Below, piece by piece: positions 4,850-5,834 of a stretch of 5,834 nucleotides of DNA (position 1 is its first letter; each line of letters starts with the position of its first letter). Made by a program: the position numbers and the translations under genes. Where the stretch lies: assembly GCA_900556355.1 (NCBI GenBank), contig UNSP01000020.1:1-5834 (forward strand), written 5' to 3'. The DNA is from Candidatus Saccharimonadota bacterium. GTDB lineage: Bacteria; Patescibacteriota; Saccharimonadia; Saccharimonadales; Saccharimonadaceae. The notes beneath the pieces are model-generated. The model saw nothing but the letters and a program-made list of their open reading frames with translations. It was not told the origin of the DNA and searched no databases.

Positions 4850-5834
4850 AATGCATAATTTGGGGACGGTTTTCAAATTTGAGACGCTTAGAACACTGAA
4901 AAAACCGACGTTTTGGTTGACGGCTTTAGGATTTCCTTTGTTGATTGGCGTGCTGTATGGCATTATGTTTTGGTCGCAAAGCACAACTATTGAAGCGTCA
5001 AAAAATCTGGAAAAGCAGGAATTTTCACTGGAAGTCACGGACGATTCGAAGTTGGTGAAGCCAGAATTACTGACGGCAATTAAAGCCAAAACTGCCAAAT
5101 CAAAAGAATCTGGAATTGACGACGTAAAAAATAATAAAGTTGACGCGTATGTTTATTTTCCAAAAGATTTGAGCAAGCAAAAGATTGAAGTTTACGGTAA
5201 AGATGTTGGGTTATTCCAAAACGGAAAATACGGTGCGGTGGCACAGAGCTTATTGAGTCAATCAGTAGCAAGCGGCGTCAGCCCAGCACAAGTTGCAATT
5301 TTACGCGACAAAATCCAATTGTCATCAACCACATATCTGGACGGAAAAGAGCACGGCGGCATTAATGAGATGATCGTGCCGGGAATGTTTTTGGTTATTT
5401 TGTTCATTCTCATCAGTATTTTTGGCAATCAAATGCTCATTAGCACTACCGAGGAAAAAGAAAATCGTACGGTGGAAATGCTGCTTACGACTGTTAAAAC
5501 CGACACTTTGATTACGGGTAAAATTCTGTCTTTGATGGTGTTGGCTTTGATTCAGATTTTGGTGATTGTTTTGCCAGTTTTGGCGGGCTATTTGGCGTTT
5601 GGCTCGAAGCTGCAATTGCCTAATCTGGACTTGAGTACGCTTGTGTTTGATCCTGTGAGAATTGGTCTGGCGATCATAATTTTCTCCGCAAGCTTCACTT
5701 TATTTACGGGAATGTTGGTGACTTTGGGCGCGATGATGCCGACCGCCAAAGAAGCCAGTCAGTGGTTCGGAATTGTGATTATGCTATTCATTGGTCCATT
5801 TTACGGAATCACGGCGTTTGTTTCCTTCCCTGAT
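4842..5834 (+). CDS. ABC-2 type permease (NatB/YhaP-like), 3' end outside window
   Basis: The frame opens at ATG 4842, with AAGGAG (4829-4834) seven bases ahead, and stays open to the last base, giving 331 residues with no stop. Layout: cytoplasmic N-terminus, transmembrane segment about 23-44, a large external domain about 46-175, then membrane segments about 177-200, 227-253, 273-297 and 307-328. The cytoplasmic motif TTEEKENRTVEMLLTT (202-217) between the second and third segments is the hallmark of NatB/YhaP-type ABC-2 permeases, where it contacts the ATPase. The family usually runs to about 380-400 residues with six membrane segments, so roughly the last one or two are missing. Its 8-base overlap with the ATPase gene implies co-translation as an exporter. 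The likely regulator is the divergent two-component system. Confidence 0.93.
   Translation, partial: MSKMHNLGTVFKFETLRTLKKPTFWLTALGFPLLIGVLYGIMFWSQSTTIEASKNLEKQEFSLEVTDDSKLVKPELLTAIKAKTAKSKESGIDDVKNNKVDAYVYFPKDLSKQKIEVYGKDVGLFQNGKYGAVAQSLLSQSVASGVSPAQVAILRDKIQLSSTTYLDGKEHGGINEMIVPGMFLVILFILISIFGNQMLISTTEEKENRTVEMLLTTVKTDTLITGKILSLMVLALIQILVIVLPVLAGYLAFGSKLQLPNLDLSTLVFDPVRIGLAIIIFSASFTLFTGMLVTLGAMMPTAKEASQWFGIVIMLFIGPFYGITAFVSFPD

Noticed and set aside
4787..5271. Minus-strand reading frames opposite the ABC permease
   Set aside because: They are shadows of the plus-strand permease gene, which has clear family motifs and an uninterrupted frame.

Overview
The window looks like a compact, moderately AT-rich bacterial chromosome with tightly packed genes, mixed start-site architecture (some genes with clear Shine-Dalgarno sequences, others with a -10 box right at the start codon) and the standard genetic code. 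Gene content and protein style (small sensor kinase, NatA/NatB-like exporter, short GreA-like factor, cytoplasmic DUF2268-type metallopeptidase) would fit a reduced genome such as a Saccharibacteria/Patescibacteria member. That placement is an impression from the sequence, not a demonstrated assignment.

Layout. Bases 1-743 hold the 3' end of an unrecognised protein gene on the plus strand and a 63-residue hypothetical gene on the minus strand; their stop codons overlap. Bases 744-868 carry two tandem hairpins, the second with a T-run, which together look like the 3' end and terminator of the next minus-strand gene. That gene (869-1534) is a putative zinc metallopeptidase with HExxH and a downstream EGLA, and a perfect TATAAT lies six bases before its start codon. 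Bases 1535-1885 have no convincing gene. They contain a short GC-rich, hairpin-forming segment, an isolated 3' end of a tRNA gene (T-arm, acceptor 3' strand, CCA) with its own terminator, and a converging terminator for the next operon.

The right-hand part is a coherent module. On the minus strand, an OmpR/PhoB-type response regulator and a two-transmembrane histidine kinase overlap by ATGA and are followed by a GreA/GreB-like transcription factor and a strong terminator. Divergently, across only 63 bp of overlapping promoter DNA, lie an ABC ATPase of the NatA/YhaQ type and its ABC-2 permease of the NatB/YhaP type, the latter cut off by the window end. The simplest reading is a two-component system controlling its neighbouring exporter (substrate unknown).

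The most notable signals are the orphan tRNA 3' end, which may mark the edge of an integrated element lying to its left, the pair of apparently leaderless promoters, and the GreA-like protein whose coiled-coil tip lacks the usual acidic motif. I do not see a clearly undescribed multi-gene system.
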